Shown here in pieces: positions 43,158 through 51,189 of a stretch of DNA of 64,000 nt. This DNA comes from Bradyrhizobium sp. AZCC 1719 (lineage in GTDB: Bacteria; Pseudomonadota; Alphaproteobacteria; Rhizobiales; Xanthobacteraceae). Under the pieces are notes generated by a model. It was not told the origin of the DNA, ran no database searches, and saw nothing but the letters and a program-made list of their open reading frames with translations. The DNA lies in assembly GCF_036924525.1 (NCBI RefSeq), contig NZ_JAZHRU010000001.1:5361001-5425000 (forward strand). Direction: 5' to 3'. Within the stretch, counting starts at the first letter, position 1. Each line of letters starts with the position of its first letter. The position numbers and the translations under genes were made by a program.

Positions 43158-44048
43158 ATGCGCGGCCGCCCAACCAGTACATCCGGCCTGAACAACACCT
43201 CTGCGGTGAGCCTCGACTGTGCAACCGCATTCCAGACGATCGCGCTCGACTGCATCGCTTCTATCAAGGCCCAGCACAGCGGCGCATGCGCCGGCGATGC
43301 AGAGGCGGTGCATCAGATCCGCGTCGCGATTACACGGTTGCGCGCCGCTGTGGCGTTCTTCGCGCCGATCGTGGTCGATGCGGAATGGCTGCGCCTGAAA
43401 AAGGAAATCGCCTGGCTGAATGGTTCGCTCGGCGCCGCACGCGACAGCGACGTCGTTGTCGAGTATGCACGCCGCAAGCGTTACCGCGGTTGGGCGAAGC
43501 ACATCATCAAGCAGGTCGATCAGCGCCAGACGCGGGATCACCGCCGCCTGGTTCGTTGTCTGCGCACCGTTCGGACGCGCCGGCTGATCTCGGCAATCGC
43601 TGACTGGAGCAGACGGGGAGAGTGGCTGGCGCGATGCAAGCGGAATGAGACGGAGGCTCTGCAATCCTATTGTGCTCGCGAACTCAACCGTTGGCACGAA
43701 CGGTTGGTCCGCAAGGGACGCCACCTGAAGGCGCTGGGTGAATCGCGCCGTCACCGGCTGCGGATCAGGGTGAAACGCTTCCGCTACATGCTGGAAGCGC
43801 TCACGGAAACCGTCGCGCTGCAGAGCCGCGGCGAATTGCATCACCTGCACCGGCCAGCAAAGCGAATGCAACGCGCATTGGGTGACCTCCGCGATCTCAG
43901 GCGTTTCGCCGGTCTTGTCAGCCACTCGCCGCGGGCCGAAAGCGGTAAACGGAGTAAGGTGCCGCCGGGCTATCGCCATCGAAGGAAAGTGCTGCTCGGC
44001 GCCGCCATCGCATCTTATCGTGAACTGAAACAGGCCCGAGCCTGCTGA
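43158..44048 (+). CDS. CHAD-domain protein
   Basis: The protein has 296 residues from ATG 43158. The CHAD domain is all-helical with conserved basic/His positions: EAVHQIRVAITRLRAAVAFF, ARDSDVVVEYARR and HRLRIRVKRFRYMLEAL. CHAD domains bind polyphosphate through these positive faces and can localise to polyphosphate granules. The nearby phasin and PHA synthase genes suggest a storage-granule role. Last gene of the adh-kinase-CHAD set. Confidence 0.88.
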   Translation: MRGRPTSTSGLNNTSAVSLDCATAFQTIALDCIASIKAQHSGACAGDAEAVHQIRVAITRLRAAVAFFAPIVVDAEWLRLKKEIAWLNGSLGAARDSDVVVEYARRKRYRGWAKHIIKQVDQRQTRDHRRLVRCLRTVRTRRLISAIADWSRRGEWLARCKRNETEALQSYCARELNRWHERLVRKGRHLKALGESRRHRLRIRVKRFRYMLEALTETVALQSRGELHHLHRPAKRMQRALGDLRDLRRFAGLVSHSPRAESGKRSKVPPGYRHRRKVLLGAAIASYRELKQARAC

Positions 44049-44088
44049 CGTCATCGTTCGCAGAGCTCCCGCCGGACATTGTCCGAGT

Positions 44089-44102
44089 TTGACGTGCGTC
44101 AA
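44089..44102 (+). promoter_or_regulatory. FixK box
   Basis: TTGACGTGCGTCAA, a perfect TTGA-N6-TCAA. Centre 93 bp upstream of the universal stress gene start at 44189. Confidence 0.75.
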
Positions 44103-44188
44103 GTTCCATTGTCCGTCAGCCAGCTACTCTCCCGGCCGTAACCCGGGACGTGGGCCGTAAGCCCTCGCCAATGCATGGGAGAATGGCG

Positions 44189-45022
44189 ATGTTCAGGAAT
44201 ATTCTGGTTCATATTCCCTCCGAGCGCCCGGTCAGGCCCGTGATTGACGTCGCTGTCTCCCTGACCATTGCGCGGCGGTCGCATCTCGATGCCGTAGCCA
44301 TCGGCTATGAATCGTTGAGCGCTGCCGGGATGATCGCGGAAGGCGGCGGCGCCGCCATTGCCGCGATGATGGGAGCTGAACAGGAGCGTGCCGAGGAGCG
44401 GGCGAAGGCCGCAATCGGCGTATTCGAGATCGAGGCGAAGCTCGCCAACATCGCCTACGGCACCAGGACCTTCACGGCAATTCCCGCCGAAGCCGGCCAG
44501 ACCATCGGGGCGCTTGCCCGCCTTTACGACATGACGATCGTGCTGCAGCCGGACCCTGCGAAGGCCAGCTACGACAACGAGATTCCGCAGCAGATCCTGT
44601 TCAATTCCGGCGGGCCGATGCTAATGGTTCCCTACATCCACAAGGGGCCGCTCGATGCCCACCATGTCGGGATCGCTTGGGACGCCAGCCGTCCTGCAGC
44701 CCGGGCATTGCGCGATTCTATGCCATTTCTAATGGGCGCGAAGGCCGTCACCGTGATTGCGGTCAATGAGGAGCCGGGTGAAGCTTCGTCGGACCAGCTT
44801 GTTGCGAATCTGGCGCGGCGCGGCATTGCGGCCCGGGTGCAGCGGTTGATCACGGATCACAGGGACGTTCAGGGCGCCATTCTGTCGGTCGCCGCCGAAA
44901 GCAATATCGGCGTCCTGGTAATGGGCGGCTACGGCCATTCGCGGCTGCAGGAGCGAATTCTGGGCGGTGTTACGCGCAGCATGTTCAAGTGCATGACCGT
45001 TCCGGTGCTGATGTCGCACTGA
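44189..45022 (+). CDS. Universal stress protein, tandem UspA domains
   Basis: The protein has 277 residues. Of two close ATGs (44183 and 44189) the second is better spaced from GGGAGA. It starts MFRNILVHIPSERPVRPVID. Two UspA domains; the C-terminal glycine motif is GGYGHSRLQERILGGVTRSM, ending in VPVLMSH. This is the second of three tandem-USP proteins in the region. It has its own FixK box. Confidence 0.88.
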   Translation: MFRNILVHIPSERPVRPVIDVAVSLTIARRSHLDAVAIGYESLSAAGMIAEGGGAAIAAMMGAEQERAEERAKAAIGVFEIEAKLANIAYGTRTFTAIPAEAGQTIGALARLYDMTIVLQPDPAKASYDNEIPQQILFNSGGPMLMVPYIHKGPLDAHHVGIAWDASRPAARALRDSMPFLMGAKAVTVIAVNEEPGEASSDQLVANLARRGIAARVQRLITDHRDVQGAILSVAAESNIGVLVMGGYGHSRLQERILGGVTRSMFKCMTVPVLMSH

Positions 45023-45111
45023 TCTCAGGCGGGCAGGGATGTGACCTTTCGTCTCCGCAAGTTCCTTGTCTCATGTCCTTGCGGCGGTGCTGCGGTCGCA
45101 ATAACGCCAGT

Positions 45112-45125
45112 TTGATGGACCTCAA
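45112..45125 (+). promoter_or_regulatory. FixK box
   Basis: TTGATGGACCTCAA, a perfect TTGA-N6-TCAA. Centre 68 bp upstream of the phasin start at 45187. Confidence 0.7.
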
Positions 45126-45186
45126 TGTTCGATCCGAAGCCGGGCAGTATCGTCTTCGGCGGAAATTCAGAAATCGGAGATTTGTC

Positions 45187-45555
45187 ATGTCAGCGTTGTC
45201 TGAGCGGGCCGCTTCCGGTTCCTTTCCAGCGGCAGCAAATGCAGAAGCAGAAGCCACCAAACTGAACCAGGGCGCGCTGGAGTTCATGCTCGGTGCCCAG
45301 AAGATGATGTTCGAGGAATGGGTGTTTCTCGGCGACGAGATGCTGGAGCGAACACGGACCGAGATGCACTTGTACACGGAGTTCGTCGCGAAGATGGCGA
45401 GCGCGCATTCGGTGCGGGACTTCAGGACGCTGTGCCAGGAATGCGGCCAGCATCAGCTCGACTTCTTCCGCCGCGACTCCGAACGGCTGTTCAGGCATGG
45501 CGAGCGGATGATCGCGGCCACGTCGAACTTGATCAGCGGCCGCTCGTTGAACTGA
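45187..45555 (+). CDS. Phasin-family PHB granule-associated protein
   Basis: The protein has 122 residues from ATG 45187 (GGAG upstream); a longer frame to 44989 overlaps the previous gene. It is all-helical and amphipathic: FMLGAQKMMFEEWVFLGDEM, then SVRDFRTLCQECGQHQLDFF and RRDSERLFRHGERMIAATSN, the phasin pattern. It coats polyhydroxybutyrate granules. It is directly upstream of the PHA synthase gene, which supports the call. Confidence 0.8.
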   Translation: MSALSERAASGSFPAAANAEAEATKLNQGALEFMLGAQKMMFEEWVFLGDEMLERTRTEMHLYTEFVAKMASAHSVRDFRTLCQECGQHQLDFFRRDSERLFRHGERMIAATSNLISGRSLN

Positions 45556-45567
45556 TTGGCCAGTAGC

Positions 45568-47427
45568 ATGCACCTGAAATCGCCCCTGCCGACGGCGGAA
45601 GTTGCCGTATTGCCGCTTCGTCCCAATGAAGCGGGCCAGGGCGATGACCGGCAGCCGGCCCTGCCGGTCGAACTGCAGGTCTTGCCGCCGACGGAAGGCG
45701 CGCGTGGTACCGAAACATACCAGGCCGACCGCGCCCTGCATGCCATACTGGCGCGCCTGAGCGGCGGCCTTTCACCGGCCGCGTTGTTGCTGGCCTATGC
45801 GGACTGGCTGTTGCATCTGGCCGCGTCGCCACAACGGCGGATCGAGATTGTGCAGGAAGCTCTGGTCGACACCAATCGCGTACTCGAAACCGCGCAGCGC
45901 TTTTTCGCGCCCGGGCAGGCACCGTGGTCGCTGATCAAGCCGCAGCCGCAGGACAAGCGCTTCAGCCGGCCGGATTGGGAACACCCGCCGTTCAATCTGA
46001 TGGCGCAGACCTTTCTGCTCGCCGAACAATGGTGGCGCAATTCGACGATGGGCGTGCGCGGTGTGGCGAAGCAGAACGAGGCGATCGTCGAGTTTTCGAT
46101 CCGCCAGATGCTGGATGTGATGTCGCCGTCCAATTTTGCTGCAACCAATCCGGAGGTGCTGCGCCGATCGTTCGAGAGTGGCGGCAACAATTTCGTGCGC
46201 GGCTGGCGAAATTTCTGCAGCGACTGGATCCGCCTGGTGTCGGCGGGACTTGGCCCTGTCACGACCGAAGATTTCGCCGTGGGCGAAACCGTGGCCACGG
46301 CGCGCGGCAAGGTAGTGTTCCGCAACGAGCTGATCGAGTTGATCCAGTACTATCCGATCACCGAAAAAGTGCATCCGGAGCCGATTTTGATCGTGCCGGC
46401 CTGGATCATGAAATACTACATTCTCGATCTGTCACCGCAGAACTCGCTGGTGAAATATCTCACGGGCGAAGGCTTCACCGTGTTCATGATCTCGTGGCGC
46501 AACCCTGACGCCGCCGACCGCGAGATCGCCTTTGACGACTATCGAAAGCTCGGCGTTCAAGCGGCGCTCGATACGATCGGCGATATTGCGCCAGGCCGTC
46601 AGGTGCATGCGTTGGGCTATTGCCTTGGCGGAACGCTACTGTCGATCGCCGCCGCTACCATGGCGCGCGACGGCGACGACCGGCTGAAGTCGATCAGCCT
46701 GCTCGCCGCGCAAACCGACTTCACCGAGGCCGGCGAGCTGACGCTGTTCATCAACGAAAGCCAGGTTGCATTCCTCGAAGATATGATGTGGGAGCGCGGG
46801 GTGCTCGACACTACGCAGATGGCAGGCGCATTTCAGCTATTGCGCTCCAACGATCTGATCTGGTCGCGGCTTACCCGCGACTATTTGATGGGGGAGCGGG
46901 CGGCGCCGAGCGATCTGATGGCCTGGAACGCCGATGCCACCCGGCTGCCATACCGGATGCATTCGGAGTATCTGCGCAAGCTGTTCCTCAACAATGACCT
47001 TGCCGGCGGGCGACATCTTGTCGAGGGCAAGCCGATCTCACTGTCGGATATTCATACGCCGATGTTCGTGGTGGGCACCCTTCGCGATCACGTCGCGCCG
47101 TGGAAGTCCGTGTACAAGATCCACTATCAAGTCGATGCCGACGTAACCTTTCTTCTCACCAGCGGCGGCCACAATGCGGGGATCGTCGCGCCACCCGGCG
47201 AGCCGGGGCATACGTATCAGGTCAAGACCCAGGCGGCGGACGCAACCTATGTCGGTCCCGATGAATGGCTGAACACGGTGCCGTCAACCGCAGGATCGTG
47301 GTGGCCTGAATGGACGAAGTGGCTCTCCGCAAGATCCGGCGAGCTGTCGGAGCCGCCGCACATGGGCACCGGAACTGCGCAAGCAAAGGAACTGCCTGAG
47401 GCGCCCGGAGATTACGTTCGTCACTGA
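45568..47427 (+). CDS. phaC: Class I poly(3-hydroxyalkanoate) synthase
   Basis: The protein has 619 residues from ATG 45568. PhaC N-terminal domain (FNLMAQTFLLAEQWWRNSTM, SPSNFAATNPEVLR) and alpha/beta-hydrolase core with lipase-box-like GYCLGGT (nucleophile Cys352), Asp in VVGTLRDHVAPW and His in LTSGGHNAGIV. It polymerises hydroxyacyl-CoA into PHB, a carbon and reductant sink when respiration is limited. It is 12 bp after the phasin gene. Some length beyond residue 590 is a low-conservation tail. Confidence 0.93.
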   Translation: MHLKSPLPTAEVAVLPLRPNEAGQGDDRQPALPVELQVLPPTEGARGTETYQADRALHAILARLSGGLSPAALLLAYADWLLHLAASPQRRIEIVQEALVDTNRVLETAQRFFAPGQAPWSLIKPQPQDKRFSRPDWEHPPFNLMAQTFLLAEQWWRNSTMGVRGVAKQNEAIVEFSIRQMLDVMSPSNFAATNPEVLRRSFESGGNNFVRGWRNFCSDWIRLVSAGLGPVTTEDFAVGETVATARGKVVFRNELIELIQYYPITEKVHPEPILIVPAWIMKYYILDLSPQNSLVKYLTGEGFTVFMISWRNPDAADREIAFDDYRKLGVQAALDTIGDIAPGRQVHALGYCLGGTLLSIAAATMARDGDDRLKSISLLAAQTDFTEAGELTLFINESQVAFLEDMMWERGVLDTTQMAGAFQLLRSNDLIWSRLTRDYLMGERAAPSDLMAWNADATRLPYRMHSEYLRKLFLNNDLAGGRHLVEGKPISLSDIHTPMFVVGTLRDHVAPWKSVYKIHYQVDADVTFLLTSGGHNAGIVAPPGEPGHTYQVKTQAADATYVGPDEWLNTVPSTAGSWWPEWTKWLSARSGELSEPPHMGTGTAQAKELPEAPGDYVRH

Positions 47428-47563
47428 TCCCGGATCAACCACCTAGCCGAATGCGATTTGTCATCGCAGCTAGATAGTCCTTGGCCAACTTGTCGCGCAA
47501 ACGTCACATTGCGCTATCTGTCTGGGGCTTACAGTAGGCGCGACCTGCCGGTACTGGAAAACG

Positions 47564-50257
47564 ATGTCCACTTATCGTCTGAGAAATCTGCTTTCGCCGC
47601 ATTCCGTCGCATTGGTAGGCGCCAGCCCGCGCCACGGCTCGGTAGGCCGTGCCATTCTCAACAATATTCGCAAGGCCCAGTTCAAGGGCGAATTCGGCCT
47701 CGTCAATCTGCGCTATCACGAGATCGATGGCGTCGCGACCGCAGACAGCATCGCAAAACTGTCTTTTGCGCCGGAACTCGTTGTCCTTACTGCGCCTGCC
47801 CATACCATCGCCGGCCTGATAGATGAGGCGGGTCGGCGCGGCGCGGCCGGCGCAGTCATTGTCAGCGCCGGGCTCGGGCACGGTGCGGGCTCGCTGGCGG
47901 AAGCAGCGGAGCGGGCCGCGCAAAAATACGGCATGCGCCTGATCGGCCCGAATTGCCTTGGCATCATGATGCCCGGCGTCAGTCTCAATGCGAGCTTTTC
48001 CGCACATATGCCGGCCGCGGGCCATCTAGCGCTCATCTCGCAGTCCGGTGCCATTGCCGCCGGCATGGTGGATTGGGCGGCACAGCGGGCCGTCGGATTT
48101 TCCGGCATTGTTTCGATCGGTGACCAGCTCGATGTCGATATCGCCGATCTGCTCGATTACTTCGCGCTGGATGAAAAGACCAACGCCATCCTGCTCTACA
48201 TCGAGGCGATCAAGGATGCCCGCAAGTTCATGTCGGCCGCACGCGCCGCCGCCAGAATAAAGCCGGTCGTGGTCGTCAAGTCAGGCCGCATGGCGCAAGG
48301 CGCGCGGGCCGCTGCAACCCATACCGGAGCGCTGGCCGGGGCTGATGCCGTCTACGACGCTGCATTTCAGCGCGCCGGCATCCTGCGCGTATCGGATCTG
48401 CGCGAATTGTTCGACTGCGCCGAGACGCTCGGGCGGGTCAAATCGCCGCCTGGAAAGCGGCTTGCGATTCTGACCAATGGCGGCGGCATCGGCGTGCTGG
48501 CGGTTGATCGGCTGGTCGAGCTCGGCGGTATTTCTGCGGCTCTCTCGTCGGCGATCCGCGAGAAGCTGGACGCTGTTTTGCCGCCGACATGGTCGAAATC
48601 GAACCCGGTCGATATCGTCGGCGATGCCGATCCCGCGCGCTATGCCGCAGCGCTCGAAGCATTGCTGGCCGATCCCGAAAACGACGCCGTGCTGGTGATG
48701 AACGTGCAAACGGCGATTGCGCGCGCCGACGAAATCGCCGTGGCCGTGACCGGCGTGGTGCAGAAATATCGCGCCGGGCAGCGCATGGCGCCGAAGCCCG
48801 TTCTCGCGGTCTGGGTCGGCGCGGAGCCGTCGATCGGCGATCTCTTGAGCGGGGCCGGCATTCCGAACCATCCGACCGAAGACGACGCCGTGCGCGGCTT
48901 CATGCATCTGGTCCGCCATCGCGAGGTGGTGGAAGCGCTGGCGCAGGTTCCGCCCGCTATGCCGAGCGAATTCGCTCCCGATATCAATGCAGCGCGGCAG
49001 ATCGTTGCCGCGGCGCTGGCCGACGGCCGTTCATGGCTCGATCCGATCGAGGTCAAGCGGCTCCTTGACGCTTACGATATCGCTGCCGTGCCTACCTTTG
49101 CCGCCGCCGATGCCGAAGAGGCGGTCGCGCAAGCGAATGCGATCTTTGCGCAGGGGGCGACCGTCGTGCTCAAGATCATGTCGCGGGACATCGTCCACAA
49201 ATCCGATGTCGGCGGCGTGGTGCTCAATCTCACCAGCGCCGATGCGGTGCGCAAGGCGACCCGCGAGATTCTCGCGCGGGCAAGATCGCTGCGGCCGGAG
49301 GCGCGAATATCGGGCGTGATGGTGCAGGCGATGGTGGTGCGGGCGAAGGCGCGCGAGCTCATTCTCGGCCTCGCCGACGATCCGACGTTTGGTACCGTCG
49401 TCGTGTTCGGCCGTGGCGGAACGGCAGTCGAGATCATCAATGACAAGGCGCTGGCGCTGCCGCCGCTCGACCTGCAACTGGCGCGCAGCCTGATCGAACG
49501 TACCCGTGTCTCGCGGCTATTGCGCGCCTATCGCGACGTGCCGGCGGTGAAGCAGGACGCAGTCGCAACGGTTCTGGTCAAGCTGGCGCAGATGGCCGCC
49601 GACATACCCGATATCCGTGGGCTCGACATCAATCCGCTGCTGGCGGATGAGGCGGGCGTGCTGGCGGTCGACGCGCGGGTCGTAATCGGGCGCGTGGAAC
49701 GAAAGTTTCGTGGCTCGGGCCCGGCGAACTTCGCCGTGCGCCCTTATCCCTCGCAATGGCAGCGTCACATCGAGGTAAAGGACGGCTGGCGCGTGTTCGT
49801 CCGTCCGATCCGTCCCGAGGATGAACCAGCGATCCACGAGATGCTGAAACACGTTACGATGCAGGATCTGCGGCTCCGGTTCTTTGCACCGATGAAGGAA
49901 TTTTCCCATGAATTCATCGCCCGCCTGACCCAACTCGACTACGCCCGGGCGATGGCCTTCGTCGCCTTCGACGAGGCGACCAACGAACTGGTCGGGGTGG
50001 TCAGGATCCATTCGGATTCGATCTATGAGAGCGGCGAATACGCGATCCTGCTCCGATCCGATCTCAAGGGCAGGGGGCTCGGCTGGGCCCTGATGCAGAT
50101 GATCATCGAGTATGCAAAGTCCGAAGGATTGAAGGCGATTTCCGGCGACGTGCTGACCGAAAACACGGTGATGCTGGCGATGTGCCGCAGCCTCGGCTTC
50201 GAGGTGAAGTCGGACCCGCAGGAGCACGATATCTGCAACGTCAGGCTGAAGCTTTAG
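47564..50257 (+). CDS. Acyl-CoA synthetase (NDP-forming)-GNAT fusion, Pat-like lysine acetyltransferase
   Basis: The protein has 897 residues. The N-terminal CoA-binding and ligase-like domains start LRNLLSPHSVALVGASPRHG and contain IGPNCLGIMMPG and LISQSGAIAAGM. An ATP-grasp subdomain spans about 480-705 (VVLKIMSRDIVHKSDVGGVV). A C-terminal GNAT domain spans about 745-895 (VFVRPIRPEDEPAIHEML, GRGLGWALMQMIIEYAKSEG). This layout is that of Pat/PatZ enzymes, which acetylate and silence acetyl-CoA synthetase. It could instead be an active acetate-CoA ligase. Gene order links it to PHB metabolism, where acetyl-CoA control matters. Confidence 0.88.
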   Translation: MSTYRLRNLLSPHSVALVGASPRHGSVGRAILNNIRKAQFKGEFGLVNLRYHEIDGVATADSIAKLSFAPELVVLTAPAHTIAGLIDEAGRRGAAGAVIVSAGLGHGAGSLAEAAERAAQKYGMRLIGPNCLGIMMPGVSLNASFSAHMPAAGHLALISQSGAIAAGMVDWAAQRAVGFSGIVSIGDQLDVDIADLLDYFALDEKTNAILLYIEAIKDARKFMSAARAAARIKPVVVVKSGRMAQGARAAATHTGALAGADAVYDAAFQRAGILRVSDLRELFDCAETLGRVKSPPGKRLAILTNGGGIGVLAVDRLVELGGISAALSSAIREKLDAVLPPTWSKSNPVDIVGDADPARYAAALEALLADPENDAVLVMNVQTAIARADEIAVAVTGVVQKYRAGQRMAPKPVLAVWVGAEPSIGDLLSGAGIPNHPTEDDAVRGFMHLVRHREVVEALAQVPPAMPSEFAPDINAARQIVAAALADGRSWLDPIEVKRLLDAYDIAAVPTFAAADAEEAVAQANAIFAQGATVVLKIMSRDIVHKSDVGGVVLNLTSADAVRKATREILARARSLRPEARISGVMVQAMVVRAKARELILGLADDPTFGTVVVFGRGGTAVEIINDKALALPPLDLQLARSLIERTRVSRLLRAYRDVPAVKQDAVATVLVKLAQMAADIPDIRGLDINPLLADEAGVLAVDARVVIGRVERKFRGSGPANFAVRPYPSQWQRHIEVKDGWRVFVRPIRPEDEPAIHEMLKHVTMQDLRLRFFAPMKEFSHEFIARLTQLDYARAMAFVAFDEATNELVGVVRIHSDSIYESGEYAILLRSDLKGRGLGWALMQMIIEYAKSEGLKAISGDVLTENTVMLAMCRSLGFEVKSDPQEHDICNVRLKL

Positions 50258-50323
50258 TTGTCGTCAGCGCACGGCATGCGCCTTTACGCTGCCGTGCGCG
50301 GGATAGACCACTGCGGTTGGCTG

Positions 50324-51163
50324 TCAATGCGACATCAGAATCGGGAGCGGCGGCTTCGACAGCAGGCTCTTCGTGGCACCACCAAGGATGAATTCGCGCA
50401 ATCGCGAATGTCCATAGGCGCCCATCACGAGAACGTCGACCCGATGTGATGCCGTATAGGCTTCGAGCACCTCGCCGATCGGCCGGCCGTTGGCGTCGAC
50501 CTTGTCGAGCACGACGTCGATGCCGTGTCGCGCCAGGTTTTTTGCCAGCGCTTCGGCGGAATGCTTGCTATCCAACTTCTTTTCGTTGGTGACGGTAACG
50601 ATCCGCGCCTTACGCGCCTTTTCGAGCATCGGCATCGCATCAGAAATCGCCCGGGCCGCAGCACGACTGAAATCCCAGGCGATGGCGACCGTCCCCAGCT
50701 CGAACGGACGGGCCCGCGGGCTCTCCGGCAGGACGAGGGTAGGTCGACCCGATCCGAATATCACGGCTTCTGCGTACCACTGGTCGTAGCTTTCCGGCAC
50801 CGGCACAATGGTGAGGTCGCGAAGCCGCGCGTAATCCGCCAGGAGATCCGGCACGGCAAAGGTCGGGCATTTCTCGAGAATGCTCTCATGCAGAATGCCG
50901 GCCTTGTTTGCGGCGACATCGAATGCAGCCAGCATGTCCCTGGCGCTCTTCCGGCTCTTTTCCATTTCGCCCGCAATGATCCCGGGAATATTGGCCGTCG
51001 ATCCGGAAAGGAAATGCCCGGGCACTTCCACATGCACCTCGCAAGCTACCGCCGAAAGGTGAGCGCCAAGCGCTGTGGCGATCGCAACCGCATCCTCGGC
51101 GACCGAAACCGGGGTAGGATCGGGATAGCTCGTCAGTGTCAGCAGAATGTCCTTGAACGCCAT
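50324..51163 (-). CDS. Universal stress protein, tandem UspA domains
   Basis: The protein has 279 residues. It opens MAFKDILLTLTSYPDPTPVS, and the C-terminal UspA motif is GAYGHSRLREFILGGATKSL, ending in PPLPILMSH. It is the last gene of the minus-strand unit that begins at 55032 and follows the P-type ATPase gene after 26 bp. Third tandem-USP gene of the region. Confidence 0.88.
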   Translation of the reverse strand: MAFKDILLTLTSYPDPTPVSVAEDAVAIATALGAHLSAVACEVHVEVPGHFLSGSTANIPGIIAGEMEKSRKSARDMLAAFDVAANKAGILHESILEKCPTFAVPDLLADYARLRDLTIVPVPESYDQWYAEAVIFGSGRPTLVLPESPRARPFELGTVAIAWDFSRAAARAISDAMPMLEKARKARIVTVTNEKKLDSKHSAEALAKNLARHGIDVVLDKVDANGRPIGEVLEAYTASHRVDVLVMGAYGHSRLREFILGGATKSLLSKPPLPILMSH

Positions 51164-51189
51164 GGGGCTCTCCTTTTTCTGGAACTACG

